A stretch of DNA of 64,000 nucleotides from Sva-07 sp035527095 (GTDB lineage Bacteria > Actinomycetota > Acidimicrobiia > Acidimicrobiales > Ilumatobacteraceae). The DNA is taken from NCBI GenBank assembly GCA_035527095.1, contig DATLBC010000140.1, positions 1 to 64,000 on the forward strand, in the 5' to 3' direction. Shown here piece by piece: positions 16,268 through 24,938 of this stretch; positions within the stretch are counted from its first letter, which is position 1; each line of letters begins with the position of its first letter. Under the pieces are notes generated by a model that was not told the DNA's origin, ran no database searches, and worked only from the letters and a program-made list of their open reading frames with translations. A program made the position numbers and the translations under genes.

Positions 16268-17455
16268 ATGCGCATCGTCGACTGCACCACGTTCGTGATC
16301 GCCAACCCGCCGCCGCACTTCGGCGGGCGGTACTTCATCGTGGTGAAGCTGACGACCGACACCGGCGTCGTCGGCTACGGCGAGATCTACGTTGCGACGT
16401 TCGGCCCGCACACAGTGGCGGCGATGGTCGCCGATCTTGCCGATCGATGGGTGATCGACGCTGACCCCAACCGCATCGAGTTGCTCTGGCGGCAGATGTA
16501 CTCGTCCGGTTATGCGCTGCGGCCAGACCCGACGCTGGTCGGGGTGATGAGCGGGATCGAGATGGCGTGCTGGGACATCGTCGGCAAGGACGCCGGCAAG
16601 CCGATCTACGACCTGCTCGGCGGGCGGGTACACGAACGGATCCGCACGTACACCTACCTGTACCCCGCCGACGGACTACCCGACGTCTACACCGACCCAA
16701 AGCAGGCTGCCGAGCAGGCGGCGTTCGAGGTGTCGCGTGGGTTCACCGCTGTGAAGTTCGACCCGGCAGGGCCGTACACGGCGTTCGACGGGCACCAGCC
16801 GAGCCTCGGCGACATCGATCGATCGGTGACGATCACGGGCGCGATCCGTGAGGCGGTCGGGTCGCGGGCCGACCTGCTGTTCGGCACCCATGGACAGTTC
16901 ACCGCCGCTGGCGCGATCCGGTTGGCGCAGCGGCTGGAGCAATTCGGCCCACTGTGGTTCGAGGAGCCGACGCAGCCCGACCAGCCCGAGGAGATGGCGC
17001 GGGTGGCGCGCCAGACGTCGATCCCCGTCGCCACCGGCGAGCGGTTGACGACGATCACCGAGTTCGCTGCGCTCGCGCGCCATCAGGCAGCGGCGATCTG
17101 GCAGCCGAACCTCGGGCGCTGCGGCGGGCTCTTGGCCGGCAAGAAGATCGCCGCGATCGCCGAGGCATCGGGGTGCCAGATCGCGCCGCACCTGTACTCA
17201 GGTCCGATCCTCGGCGCGGCCAACATCCAGCTGGCGGCGACGTTGCCCAACCTGCTGATCATGGAGGGGATCCAGGACTGGACCGGCTTCCACGCCGACC
17301 TGCTGACCACGCCGATCCGGTGGGAGGACGGCCACGTGATCCCGTCGGTCGAGCCCGGCCTCGGCGTCGAGTTGAACGAAGCGGTGGCGCTGGCCCATCC
17401 CTACCCCGACGACGACGACCTCCACCTCTCGATGTCCACCGCCCCCGAGCGTTGA
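16268..17455 (+). CDS. Mandelate racemase/muconate lactonizing enzyme family (sugar-acid dehydratase-like)
   Basis: 395 residues with the N-terminal capping domain (RIVDCTTFVIANPP... GVMSGIEMACWDIVGKDAGKPIYDLLGG) and the C-terminal TIM barrel. Active-site elements: Lys in FTAVKFDP, GTHGQFT, Glu in WFEEPTQP, Glu in ATGERLTT, and APHLYSGPI at the last strands. The overall type resembles galactonate/mandelate-type dehydratases that remove water from sugar acids. The usual first metal-ligand Asp before the conserved His (DFHG in DgoD) appears to be Gly here (GTHG). Substrate unknown. It ends against a strong palindromic terminator. Confidence 0.85.
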   Translation: MRIVDCTTFVIANPPPHFGGRYFIVVKLTTDTGVVGYGEIYVATFGPHTVAAMVADLADRWVIDADPNRIELLWRQMYSSGYALRPDPTLVGVMSGIEMACWDIVGKDAGKPIYDLLGGRVHERIRTYTYLYPADGLPDVYTDPKQAAEQAAFEVSRGFTAVKFDPAGPYTAFDGHQPSLGDIDRSVTITGAIREAVGSRADLLFGTHGQFTAAGAIRLAQRLEQFGPLWFEEPTQPDQPEEMARVARQTSIPVATGERLTTITEFAALARHQAAAIWQPNLGRCGGLLAGKKIAAIAEASGCQIAPHLYSGPILGAANIQLAATLPNLLIMEGIQDWTGFHADLLTTPIRWEDGHVIPSVEPGLGVELNEAVALAHPYPDDDDLHLSMSTAPER

Positions 17456-17457
17456 GT

Positions 17458-17488
17458 GTGTCCACTGGGGTCAGACCCCAGTTGACAC
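17458..17488. terminator. Bidirectional terminator between convergent genes (GGGGTCAGACCCC palindrome)
   Basis: 15-nt arms 17458-17472 and 17474-17488 pair with one mismatch around a single-base loop; the core ACTGGGGTC-A-GACCCCAGT is perfect. It lies exactly between the stop of the enolase-superfamily gene (17455) and the stop of dnaE2 (17491), so it can end both transcripts. GGGGTC/GACCCC palindromes are common small dispersed elements in bacteria. Confidence 0.75.
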
Positions 17489-17490
17489 GG

Positions 17491-20400
17491 TCATCGGAAG
17501 TCGCGGGACTTCACGTTGGCGGGCATGGGGAGCGGGGCGAGGTGATCGGCGACGATGTTGACGACGCCTTCGGAACGCTCCAGGCGACCACGGATCAGCA
17601 TCGCCGGTGCTTGCCGAGCGACCTTGCGGAACCTCGCCCAGCAGCCCTTCGAGATCACGACGTTGATCAGGCCCGTCTCGTCTTCGAGGTTGAGGAACGT
17701 GACCCCCTGCGCAGTCATCGGCCGCTGACGATGGGTGACCACACCGGCGACCTGCACGATCGAACCAGCTTCGGGATCCCACAGCTGCGACGACGTGAGT
17801 ACACCGAGCCGGGTCAACTCGTCACGCACGAAGATCGTCGGATGACCGTCGGGCGACACACCGGTGGCCCACAGGTCGGCGACCGCTTCCTCGACCGGGG
17901 TCATCCCCGGCAGGCGCGGCGCGACGTCACCGGTGACCACACCTGGCAGGCGACCCGGCCGCGACTGGGCGGTGGCACCGACGGTCCACAGCGCCATGCG
18001 GCGATCGAGGTCGAAGCACTCGCCGAACAACCCACCGGTCGCCATCGCCTCCAGCTGCACCAGCGTCAGCGACGGCACCCGGCGCACCAGGTCCTCGGTG
18101 TCGGTGAACAACCCGCCGGCCGTGCGCGTCGCCTCGATCTCGGCGGCCAGCTCCGAGCCGATCCCCCGCACCGAGCCGATCCCCAACCGGACCGCAACGC
18201 CGCCTTCTGAACCGTCACACGGCTCCAGCGTCGCTCCCGCCAACGACGCGTTGAGGTCCGGCGTATGGACCACCACCCCATGACGACGGGCGTCGCGCAC
18301 CAACGTGTGGGGCGACCAGAACCCCATCGGCTGCGCGTTGAGCAGTGCCGCGCAGAACGCTGCGGGCTCGTGATACTTGATCCACGACGACGCGTACACG
18401 AGGTAGGCGAAGCTCACCGAGTGTGATTCGGGGAAGCCGTAGTTGGCGAACGCCTTCATCTTCATGAAGAGCTCCTCGGCGATCTCCCCGGTGATGCCCC
18501 GCTCAGCCATCCCGGCGAACAACCGCTCCTTCAAACGTTCCATCCGCGCCGCCGAACGCTTCGAGCCCATCGCCTGGCGGAGCTCATCGGACTGAGCTGC
18601 AGTGAACCCTGCCACGTCGATCGCCATCTGCATCAGCTGCTCCTGGAACAGCGGCACCCCGAGCGTCTTGCCCAATGAGTTCTCGAGCAACGGATGCAGG
18701 TACGTGATCGGCTCGACACCGTTGCGACGCCGGATGTAGGGGTGCACCGACCCGCCCTGGATCGGCCCCGGCCGGATCAGCGCCACCTCGACCACCAAAT
18801 CGTAGAAACGGCGCGGCTTGAGCCGCGGCAGCGTCGCCATCTGCGCCCGCGACTCGATCTGGAACACGCCGACCGTGTCGGCACGGCACAGCATCCCGTA
18901 GACGTCGTCGTCCTGCGGAATGGTCGCCAGATCGATCTGGTAGCCGCGGTGTTCCCGAACGAGATCGACTGCATAGTGCAGCGCCGACAGCATCCCGAGG
19001 CCGAGCAGGTCGAACTTGACGAGGCCGGTTCGGGCGCAGTCGTCCTTGTCCCACTGCAGCACCGACCGCTTGTCCATCCGCCCCCACTCGACCGGGCACA
19101 CCTCGATCACCGGCCGGTCGCAGATCACCATGCCACCGGAGTGGATCCCGAGGTGCCGTGGCGCGTCCTCGACCTCCAACGCCAGTTCCAGGACCGGCTC
19201 GGGGATCGAACAATCGGGCTGTGCAGCGGTCGACGCCACCCCGCCCCAGCCATCGACCTGCTTCGACCATGCGTCCTGCTGGCCGGGCTCGAATCCGAGC
19301 GCCTTGGCCATGTCGCGCACCGCCGAACGTGCCCGATACGTGATCACGTTCGCGACCTGAGCCGTGTGATGGCGCCCGTAGCGCTCATACACGTACTGGA
19401 TCACTTCCTCTCGCCGGCCGCTCTCGATGTCGACGTCGATGTCGGGCGGGCCGTCGCGTTCCGGCGACAGGAACCGTTCGAACAGCAGGCCGAGCGACAC
19501 CGCATCTGCTGCCGTGACGCCGATCGCATAACAGACCGCCGAGTTGGCTGCACTCCCGCGCCCCTGGCAGAAGATGTTCGAGCGGCGACAGAACTCGACG
19601 ATGTCCCACACGATCAAGAAGTACCCGGCGAAGTCGAGCTGTTCGATCAGCGCCAGTTCGTGGTCGATCGTCGTCCACGCCCGGGCCCGCAGCGACAGGT
19701 CGTCGGCATGCACCGGCCGTTCTCCATAGCGACGGCGGGCACCCTCCTCGGTCACCTGTCGCAGGTGCTGCATCTCGGTCATGGCCGAGCCGTCGGGATG
19801 ACGGGGACACGGGAACGGCGGCAGCTTCGGAGCGACGAGCGACAGGTCGAACGCTGCCGCCCGGCCGATCTCGGCAGCCCGCTCGATCACGCCGGGGTAG
19901 CGCAGGAATCGCTTCGCCTGCTCGACCCCCGAGCGGAGGTGAGCACCGGCCGCCGCAGGGAGCCACGGGTCGATCTGGTCGAGGCTGCGTCGAGATCGCA
20001 CCGCGGCGAGCGCGGTCGCCAGCCGACGTTGCGCCGGGGTGGCGTAGTGGACGTTGTTGGTCGCCACGCACTCGACGCGCTCGCGGTTGGCGATCTCGAC
20101 GAGCGCGTCGTTGCGGGCGGAGTCGAGCGGGTCGCCGTGGTCCCACAATTCCACCAACACCCGGTCGCGCCCGAACGCGTCGACCAACCGGAGCAGCTCA
20201 CGGCGAGCAGCCGCCGGACCATCGGCGACCAACGATGCAGGCACCGCGCCCTTGCGGCAACCGGTGAGCACCCAGCCGTGCCCGGCAACGGCGTCGGCAA
20301 CGTCACCGAACGTGAACTGCGGTGCCCCCTTCTCGCCGGCCAGATGTCCGTTGCTCAACGCCCGGGAGAGCCTGGCGTAGCCGTCGGGGCCGTCGGCAAG

Positions 20401-20934
20401 CGCGAGCAGGTGCGTACCGGACGGATCGGGCGCGTGCGAGTCCGGCACCATGCCGGTGTCGACCTGACGGAGTGTGTCGGCTTCCGACCGAGCGACGCGG
20501 GAGTTGCTCGGCGACTCGGCCGAGAGCGTGATCTCGGTGCCGAACACCGTTGGGAGGCCAACCGCCTTGGCCGCCTCGGCGAAGCGGACCACCCCGTAGA
20601 AGCCGTCGTGATCCGTGATCGCCAACGCCTCCAGCCCAAGGCGAGCAGCCTCGGTCGCCAGCTCCTCGGGATGCGATGCCCCGTCGAGGAACGAGAAGTT
20701 CGAATGACAGTGGAGCTCGGCGTACGGAACCGTCGGCATCCGCACGGTGGGCTGCGTCAGGTCGGATGGTGTCTCGAATGGCTGGCGCTTCCGGCCCCAT
20801 GCCGGGCCGTCACCCCCAGAGTTCCACGACGGACTCCCCGGAGCGCGCCCGTCTCGGCGTGCCCCTGCCGCCGGTTTGCCCGACAGCGTCGCTTCCAGTT
20901 CGCTCCACGTCCACGACGGGTTGTTGAACCCCAT
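17491..20934 (-). CDS. dnaE2: Error-prone DNA polymerase DnaE2 (ImuC)
   Basis: 1147 residues. The start MGFNNPSWTWSELEATL is chosen because it matches the usual DnaE2 N-terminus and because the in-frame upstream ATG lies inside the LexA box. Domains: PHP (YAELHCHSNFSFLDGASHPEEL, ITDHDGFYG), C-family polymerase core with catalytic Asp cluster PDIDVDIESGRR, thumb/fingers (SSWIKYHEPAAFCAALLNAQ), helix-hairpin-helix (VRGIGSELAAEI) and OB fold (QVAGVVTHRQRPMTAQGVTFL). It performs translesion synthesis with ImuA' and ImuB during the SOS response. Those partners lie 1.6 kb upstream, separated by a NUDIX gene and a response regulator. Confidence 0.95.
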   Translation of the reverse strand: MGFNNPSWTWSELEATLSGKPAAGARRDGRAPGSPSWNSGGDGPAWGRKRQPFETPSDLTQPTVRMPTVPYAELHCHSNFSFLDGASHPEELATEAARLGLEALAITDHDGFYGVVRFAEAAKAVGLPTVFGTEITLSAESPSNSRVARSEADTLRQVDTGMVPDSHAPDPSGTHLLALADGPDGYARLSRALSNGHLAGEKGAPQFTFGDVADAVAGHGWVLTGCRKGAVPASLVADGPAAARRELLRLVDAFGRDRVLVELWDHGDPLDSARNDALVEIANRERVECVATNNVHYATPAQRRLATALAAVRSRRSLDQIDPWLPAAAGAHLRSGVEQAKRFLRYPGVIERAAEIGRAAAFDLSLVAPKLPPFPCPRHPDGSAMTEMQHLRQVTEEGARRRYGERPVHADDLSLRARAWTTIDHELALIEQLDFAGYFLIVWDIVEFCRRSNIFCQGRGSAANSAVCYAIGVTAADAVSLGLLFERFLSPERDGPPDIDVDIESGRREEVIQYVYERYGRHHTAQVANVITYRARSAVRDMAKALGFEPGQQDAWSKQVDGWGGVASTAAQPDCSIPEPVLELALEVEDAPRHLGIHSGGMVICDRPVIEVCPVEWGRMDKRSVLQWDKDDCARTGLVKFDLLGLGMLSALHYAVDLVREHRGYQIDLATIPQDDDVYGMLCRADTVGVFQIESRAQMATLPRLKPRRFYDLVVEVALIRPGPIQGGSVHPYIRRRNGVEPITYLHPLLENSLGKTLGVPLFQEQLMQMAIDVAGFTAAQSDELRQAMGSKRSAARMERLKERLFAGMAERGITGEIAEELFMKMKAFANYGFPESHSVSFAYLVYASSWIKYHEPAAFCAALLNAQPMGFWSPHTLVRDARRHGVVVHTPDLNASLAGATLEPCDGSEGGVAVRLGIGSVRGIGSELAAEIEATRTAGGLFTDTEDLVRRVPSLTLVQLEAMATGGLFGECFDLDRRMALWTVGATAQSRPGRLPGVVTGDVAPRLPGMTPVEEAVADLWATGVSPDGHPTIFVRDELTRLGVLTSSQLWDPEAGSIVQVAGVVTHRQRPMTAQGVTFLNLEDETGLINVVISKGCWARFRKVARQAPAMLIRGRLERSEGVVNIVADHLAPLPMPANVKSRDFR

Positions 20935-20944
20935 CCACCCAGTA

Positions 20945-20960
20945 TCGAACACATGTTCGC
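20945..20960 (-). promoter_or_regulatory. LexA (SOS) box upstream of dnaE2
   Basis: TCGAACACATGTTCGC at 20945-20960 fits the actinobacterial LexA consensus TCGAAC-N4-GTTCGA with one deviation at the last base. It is centred about 18 bp upstream of the dnaE2 start codon, so LexA bound here would block transcription until DNA damage. Confidence 0.88.
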
Positions 20961-20994
20961 TTCTCCGCAACCCGCACTCTCCACCCCATCCCCG

Positions 20995-21042
20995 AAAAAT
21001 GCGCAGGACCGGCGCAGGAGCGGGCAGATCTGCGCATGTTTT
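20995..21042. repeat. Long-loop inverted repeat between the NUDIX gene and dnaE2
   Basis: ATGCGCAG (20999-21006) and CTGCGCAT (21030-21037) are perfect complements with a 23-nt spacer, extended outward by an A-tract (20995-20999) facing a T-tract (21039-21042). It lies downstream of the minus-strand NUDIX gene and may terminate it. The spacer length equals that of the repeat at 3873-3919. Confidence 0.5.
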
Positions 21043-21056
21043 GGGTTCGGTCCGGG

Positions 21057-21599
21057 TCAGGTGGCGAGAGCGAGCAGGATGCCGCGCAAGCCGGGATCCG
21101 CGCGGTCGATGGCCGCATCCCAGCTGAACCAGTCGATCTGCTGGCTCTCACCCTCGGGTGGATCCGGATCGGCGTCACCGCCCTCGATCAGATAGCGCAG
21201 ATCGAGGTGCGTGTGTCCACGACCACCCTCGTGCACATCGACGTGGATCAACTCAGGGACTCCAGCATCATCGACCGGGCCGGCAAAGCAGACCTCGAGA
21301 CCCGTCTCCTCTCTGCTCTCACGCAGCGCAGCATCCCAGGGCGTTTCACCAGGGTCGATGTGCCCCCCTGGCTGCAACCAGATCCCGAGTCGCTTGTGTT
21401 CGAGCAGCACCACGCCCCGCCGCCCGACGACGATGCCCGATCCGGTCACGTGGACCGGATCGGCGTCGAGGTCGAGCGGTGCCTCCAACGCGTCGAACGC
21501 GTCGATGAACCGCTCGATCGAGAGAATCTCACGCTCATCGACTGCCTGACGAGCGACGACGTCGGCCCGAATTCGCTGATGGAGCTGGTCCGCGTGCAT
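21057..21599 (-). CDS. NUDIX hydrolase
   Basis: 180 residues if started at MHADQLHQRIRAD (21599); an in-frame ATG nine codons upstream is the alternative. NUDIX box: GGHIDPGETPWDAALRESREETGLEV (about residues 84-109), with Arg and the Glu pair in REETGL conserved. Preceded by VHVTGSGIVVGRRGVVLLEHKRLGIWLQP, typical of NUDIX proteins acting on (d)NDP-linked or oxidised nucleotides. It is in the same direction as ImuA'/ImuB and dnaE2 but separated from both; a nucleotide-sanitising role would fit the context but is inference. Confidence 0.88.
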   Translation of the reverse strand: MHADQLHQRIRADVVARQAVDEREILSIERFIDAFDALEAPLDLDADPVHVTGSGIVVGRRGVVLLEHKRLGIWLQPGGHIDPGETPWDAALRESREETGLEVCFAGPVDDAGVPELIHVDVHEGGRGHTHLDLRYLIEGGDADPDPPEGESQQIDWFSWDAAIDRADPGLRGILLALAT

Positions 21600-21741
21600 C
21601 TCACAGATGTAGCAGGGCGAACGCAAATGACACCGATGTGATTTCTTTCGATTTCTTCTTGAGTTCGTCAGGTTCCTGCCGATACCTCAACCAGGCATAC
21701 GACTCACAACCCACCCATCGTGGCGAACTGGCGGACTACTC

Positions 21742-22509
21742 ATGGACAACGACATCAACATCGCACCTCGCATCCTGATCGCCGTCGACGATCCGGATCT
21801 GCGGCGAATCAGCGTCGCCGGGCTCCGGTCGGCCGGATTCAGCGTGAGTGCTCCAACCGACGGTGATGCAGCAATCATGCTCGCCGAGTCGTTCTCCCCC
21901 GACGTATTGATCGTCTCCTCCAACCTTCGCGCCCCTGACGGCCGCCCGCTGTACGAGCGCCTGCGCGACTCGAGCGAGCAGTATCTGCTGTGCATCACCG
22001 ACGAAGGCGCCCACCGCACTCGCGCCGCCATGCTGCACTCAGGCGCCGACGATGCGGTCTCGGTACCGGTGTCGCCCGACGAGCTGTCGGCTCGCTGTCA
22101 TGCACTGCTGCGCCGCCCCCGCCAGATGCAGGGTCGTCCCGACACCGCCCTGTCCTCGGTACTCAACCTCGGACCACTCACGATCGACCTCGGCCGACGC
22201 GAGGTCCGCGTCGACGACGAGGAAGTCGCCACGACCCGCATCGAGTTCTCACTGCTCGAACAGCTCTGCCGCCGCCCGACCGAAGTGTGCACCAGGGAGG
22301 ACCTCCTCGACGCCGTGTGGGGCCCGACCTGGGTGGGCGACAATCATGTCGTCGACGTGCACCTGTCGAACCTGCGCCGCAAGCTCGACAAGGCCGGCCC
22401 GGAGATCAAGGTGATCCACACGGTTCGCGGCGTCGGCTTCCGCCTGGCCAACGACGTGACCGATCAGCTCGAGATCTCGCACCCGTTCGGCCTCGCCGCC
22501 GTTGTCTGA
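21742..22509 (+). CDS. OmpR/PhoB-type response regulator with degenerate receiver domain
   Basis: 255 residues. N-terminal receiver (about 9-125): the acidic pair is present (AVDDPD, 16-17), but the phosphoacceptor Asp is Ser59 (DVLIVSSNL where the family has DLVLLDL) and the conserved Lys of the KP motif is Val108 (VSVPVSPDE). C-terminal winged-helix DNA-binding domain (about 140-235) is intact: RREVRVDDEEV, LLEQLCRRP, LLDAVWGP, VDVHLSNLRRKLD, IHTVRGVGFRL. No histidine kinase gene is adjacent. It is therefore probably a phosphorylation-independent orphan regulator. Convergent with imuB (24 bp between stops). Confidence 0.85.
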   Translation: MDNDINIAPRILIAVDDPDLRRISVAGLRSAGFSVSAPTDGDAAIMLAESFSPDVLIVSSNLRAPDGRPLYERLRDSSEQYLLCITDEGAHRTRAAMLHSGADDAVSVPVSPDELSARCHALLRRPRQMQGRPDTALSSVLNLGPLTIDLGRREVRVDDEEVATTRIEFSLLEQLCRRPTEVCTREDLLDAVWGPTWVGDNHVVDVHLSNLRRKLDKAGPEIKVIHTVRGVGFRLANDVTDQLEISHPFGLAAVV

Positions 22510-22533
22510 TGTGCACGGCTGGCACAGCCGCCG

Positions 22534-24198
22534 TCAGTCGTAGCGGGCACTGATCCACCAACGTCGGTGCTCGGCAACGACCAGAAACCCGTCGCCGTCA
22601 TCGGTGACCACCTGGAACCTGGCCAGTCGGCGCTGCCGCCCTGGCTCCCACCAACGCTCCTCGATCGGCCACGGACCTGCCCATGCAGCAATCCGTCGAG
22701 GACGTCCACGCTGCCAACCTGTGGCCTCGTCACCGGTCAACAGCAACAAGATCGCCGGTCGGCCCGACAACATGCTGCGGGCACTCACCCGCACCGCTTC
22801 GCCATGCTCGTCGAGCAGTTCGGCGGGGTGCGGTTCGGTGAACACCGTTGCCGGCGACGGTGATGGCAACGTTCCGGGCCATGGACCGGTGGGCCCACTG
22901 CCGGTGCCAGCCCCCGAGACCGCCCGCGCCCGCCCATCGAGGTCGACCATGGCCGCCGGCACCCACCGGTATCGATCGGCGGGAAGCCGACCGCCGTGCC
23001 AGACCGGCACCGTCACTGCGTCGTCGGACGTGAGTGTGGTCAGCCGGGCGATCGCACGAGCGGCCTGCCGGTCGGCTTCGGACTGACCGCCCCACAACCC
23101 GAGCTGCATGCCATCGTCGGCGCGCACCTCGTCGGGCACCAGGCGAACCAACGCGACACCGCCGGTGAGTTCCTGATCGCTTCCCCGAGGAAGATTGATC
23201 CAGGCATCGAGCTGCCAGCGCACCCGTTCGACCATCGCCGCCGCCGAGAGTCCCGCCGATCGGTACCACGAGCGCTCGGATCGTTCGCCGTGTTCGGATT
23301 CGAGCACCACGACGAGCCGCGTGCACACCCGACCGTCAGCGGCGAGCGTCCCGGCCAGCTCGTCGGCCAGTTGCTTGGCGATGAAGACCACGGCGCTCGA
23401 CTGGGCCGCCGGAGCGTCGAGGACGTGGTCGAGACGCCGCTCGGGTGCCGGGTCGGTGGTGCTGGTCGGACGGACGTCAGCGCCGGAAGCCAATCGGTGA
23501 GCGTGGACACCGGGATGTCCGAACCGACCGAGCACATCGGTCGCCGAGAGCGCAGCCAGATCACCGAGCCGGCGAAGCCCGAGCCGACCGAACAGCTCGA
23601 TCAGCTCGGCGTTGCACTCGCCGAGCGTCTGCAGCCACCCGATCGGGAGGTCGGCGCAGAACGTCGGCGACGCACCCGGCTCGACGATCAACGCGTCGAC
23701 ACGGCGGGCCGCCAATCGCGCCGCCACGCTCGACGCGAATCGGCCGTCGGCGACACCGATACCGACAGCGGTTGCAGGTGTGCCCGCCGCGGTGATCGCC
23801 TCGATGAGCTGCTCGGACAGCCGGTCGACGAGCGCCTGATCGCCGCCGAAATACCGAGCGGGCCCGCGCGCCAACAGGCTGATCCAGCCCGGCTCGACCA
23901 CATCGAGACGCGGGGACAGCTCGGCGATGCCACGGACGACCGGTTCGAATTCTCGAGCATCACGATCGATGTCACGATCGACCAGGGTCGCGTGGGGACA
24001 GCGCCGTTGGGCTTGACGGCGTCGATGACCGATGACCACACCCTCGGCGGCGGCAGCTGCCGTGCGGGCGATCACCCGATTTGCCCCCATCACGGCGGCC
24101 GTCACATCAGCCCCGAAACCAGCGGCGGTCACCGGCCAGTCGGGGAACCAGATCGAGACGATCCGCGGCGGCGGTTCCGCCGAGCGAGCAGGAACCAC
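22534..24198 (-). CDS. imuB: ImuB, Y-family DNA polymerase-like mutasome subunit
   Basis: 554 residues, opening RIVSIWFPDWPVTAAG, the ImuB version of the Y-family first strand. Palm, fingers and thumb regions follow (IAELSPRLDVVEPGWISL, ARYFGGDQALVDRLSEQL, VGIGVADGRFASSVAARLAA, LGLRRLGDLAALSATDVLGRFG), then a little-finger-like part and a C-terminal tail (WWEPGRQRRLARFQVV, RRWWISARYD). ImuB is thought to be catalytically inactive and to bridge the beta clamp, ImuA' and DnaE2. The start lies 3 nt after the ImuA' stop; both are controlled from the LexA box at 24838. Confidence 0.92.
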   Translation of the reverse strand: MVPARSAEPPPRIVSIWFPDWPVTAAGFGADVTAAVMGANRVIARTAAAAAEGVVIGHRRRQAQRRCPHATLVDRDIDRDAREFEPVVRGIAELSPRLDVVEPGWISLLARGPARYFGGDQALVDRLSEQLIEAITAAGTPATAVGIGVADGRFASSVAARLAARRVDALIVEPGASPTFCADLPIGWLQTLGECNAELIELFGRLGLRRLGDLAALSATDVLGRFGHPGVHAHRLASGADVRPTSTTDPAPERRLDHVLDAPAAQSSAVVFIAKQLADELAGTLAADGRVCTRLVVVLESEHGERSERSWYRSAGLSAAAMVERVRWQLDAWINLPRGSDQELTGGVALVRLVPDEVRADDGMQLGLWGGQSEADRQAARAIARLTTLTSDDAVTVPVWHGGRLPADRYRWVPAAMVDLDGRARAVSGAGTGSGPTGPWPGTLPSPSPATVFTEPHPAELLDEHGEAVRVSARSMLSGRPAILLLLTGDEATGWQRGRPRRIAAWAGPWPIEERWWEPGRQRRLARFQVVTDDGDGFLVVAEHRRWWISARYD

Positions 24199-24201
24199 GA
24201 C

Positions 24202-24825
24202 CTACCCCGGCAGCGCGAGTCGGCAACGGCGGCGACCGTGCAGGCGACGGCCGGATGCCTCGACGACGAGCCGACGGTGCTGCAAGTGGCCGTGGCCGTT
24301 GCCGAGCCCGACCCATTCCACATCGTCGGCGTCGAGCACCCCATCGCACGACAGTGCACCCGGGTCGCCGAGCACGAGCATGACGACGTCACGCTGACGC
24401 AGACGGGTGGCGACCTTGCGCATCGCCGACGGTGAGAGCTCGGCCGGAACTCGAGCGATCAGGAGATCGAACCCGTCGGCAGCCGCCGCGACGACATCCG
24501 GCCATCGGGCCGCCTCGGCGCGTACGGCGACGACTCGTTCGAGCGGAATTCCGAACTCGCTGGCGGCGTCGAGGCCGATCGTGGGCACGTCGATCGTCGC
24601 CAGCCACGACCCTGCCGCCACCGCAGGCGCCGCCAGTGCCAACGCCAACGACGTGGCCGCTTGGCCGGCACAAGCAAGCGTGCGTCCTCTGACCAGGCCA
24701 CGCTCCGGAAAGAGCTCGGCGAACGCAGCGGCGACCGGCAATGTGCGTTCGCCCGCCAATGCCAGGGGCGCCACACGCTCGGCCAGCGCCGAGAGTTCAC
24801 TCGGGAGTTCGACAGCGAGTTCCAT
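24202..24825 (-). CDS. imuA': ImuA'-type RecA-like mutasome subunit
   Basis: 207 residues from the ATG at 24825, chosen because longer in-frame readings run through the LexA box. The protein shows a worn RecA-like fold: FPERGLVRGRTLACAGQAATSLALALA in the Walker A region (P-loop glycines partly lost, no GKT), GSWLATIDVPTIGLDAASEFGIPLERVVAV and DLLIARVPAELSPSAMRKVATRLRQRD. This fits actinobacterial ImuA', which partners ImuB and DnaE2 and is not an active recombinase. It is the first gene of the imuA'-imuB operon. Confidence 0.85.
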   Translation of the reverse strand: MELAVELPSELSALAERVAPLALAGERTLPVAAAFAELFPERGLVRGRTLACAGQAATSLALALAAPAVAAGSWLATIDVPTIGLDAASEFGIPLERVVAVRAEAARWPDVVAAAADGFDLLIARVPAELSPSAMRKVATRLRQRDVVMLVLGDPGALSCDGVLDADDVEWVGLGNGHGHLQHRRLVVEASGRRLHGRRRCRLALPG

Positions 24826-24837
24826 TGCAGCATGGTA

Positions 24838-24853
24838 TCGAACACACGTTCGC
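24838..24853 (-). promoter_or_regulatory. LexA (SOS) box upstream of imuA'-imuB
   Basis: TCGAACACACGTTCGC at 24838-24853, 12 bp upstream of the imuA' start. It keeps TCGAAC-N4-GTTCG and differs from the dnaE2 box (20945) by a single base, so the two operons should be co-induced by DNA damage. Confidence 0.88.
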
Positions 24854-24881
24854 ACTTCCACCGCGGGCGGATAGTCCCCGG

Positions 24882-24926
24882 AGCCCGGGTCTCGGGGAAC
24901 CACAGTGGTTCCCGGAGACCCGGGCT
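24882..24926. terminator. Near-perfect 22-bp hairpin (copy 2 of the dispersed element)
   Basis: Arms 24882-24903 and 24905-24926 are complementary at 21 of 22 positions with a one-base loop. It starts 12 nt beyond the stop of the minus-strand CarH-like gene and so can separate its transcript from the SOS-controlled imuA'. One arm is 21/22 identical to 10848-10869, so this is a repeat family as well as a likely terminator. Confidence 0.7.
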
Positions 24927-24938
24927 GGGGGAGCCGGT

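Noticed and set aside
20935..20970. Longer dnaE2 start 12 codons upstream
   Set aside because: It would place the LexA box inside the coding sequence; MGFNNP matches the usual N-terminus.
18694..21195. Plus-strand open frame of over 800 codons
   Set aside because: Antisense to dnaE2, which has clear domain structure and a LexA box; no protein family seen.
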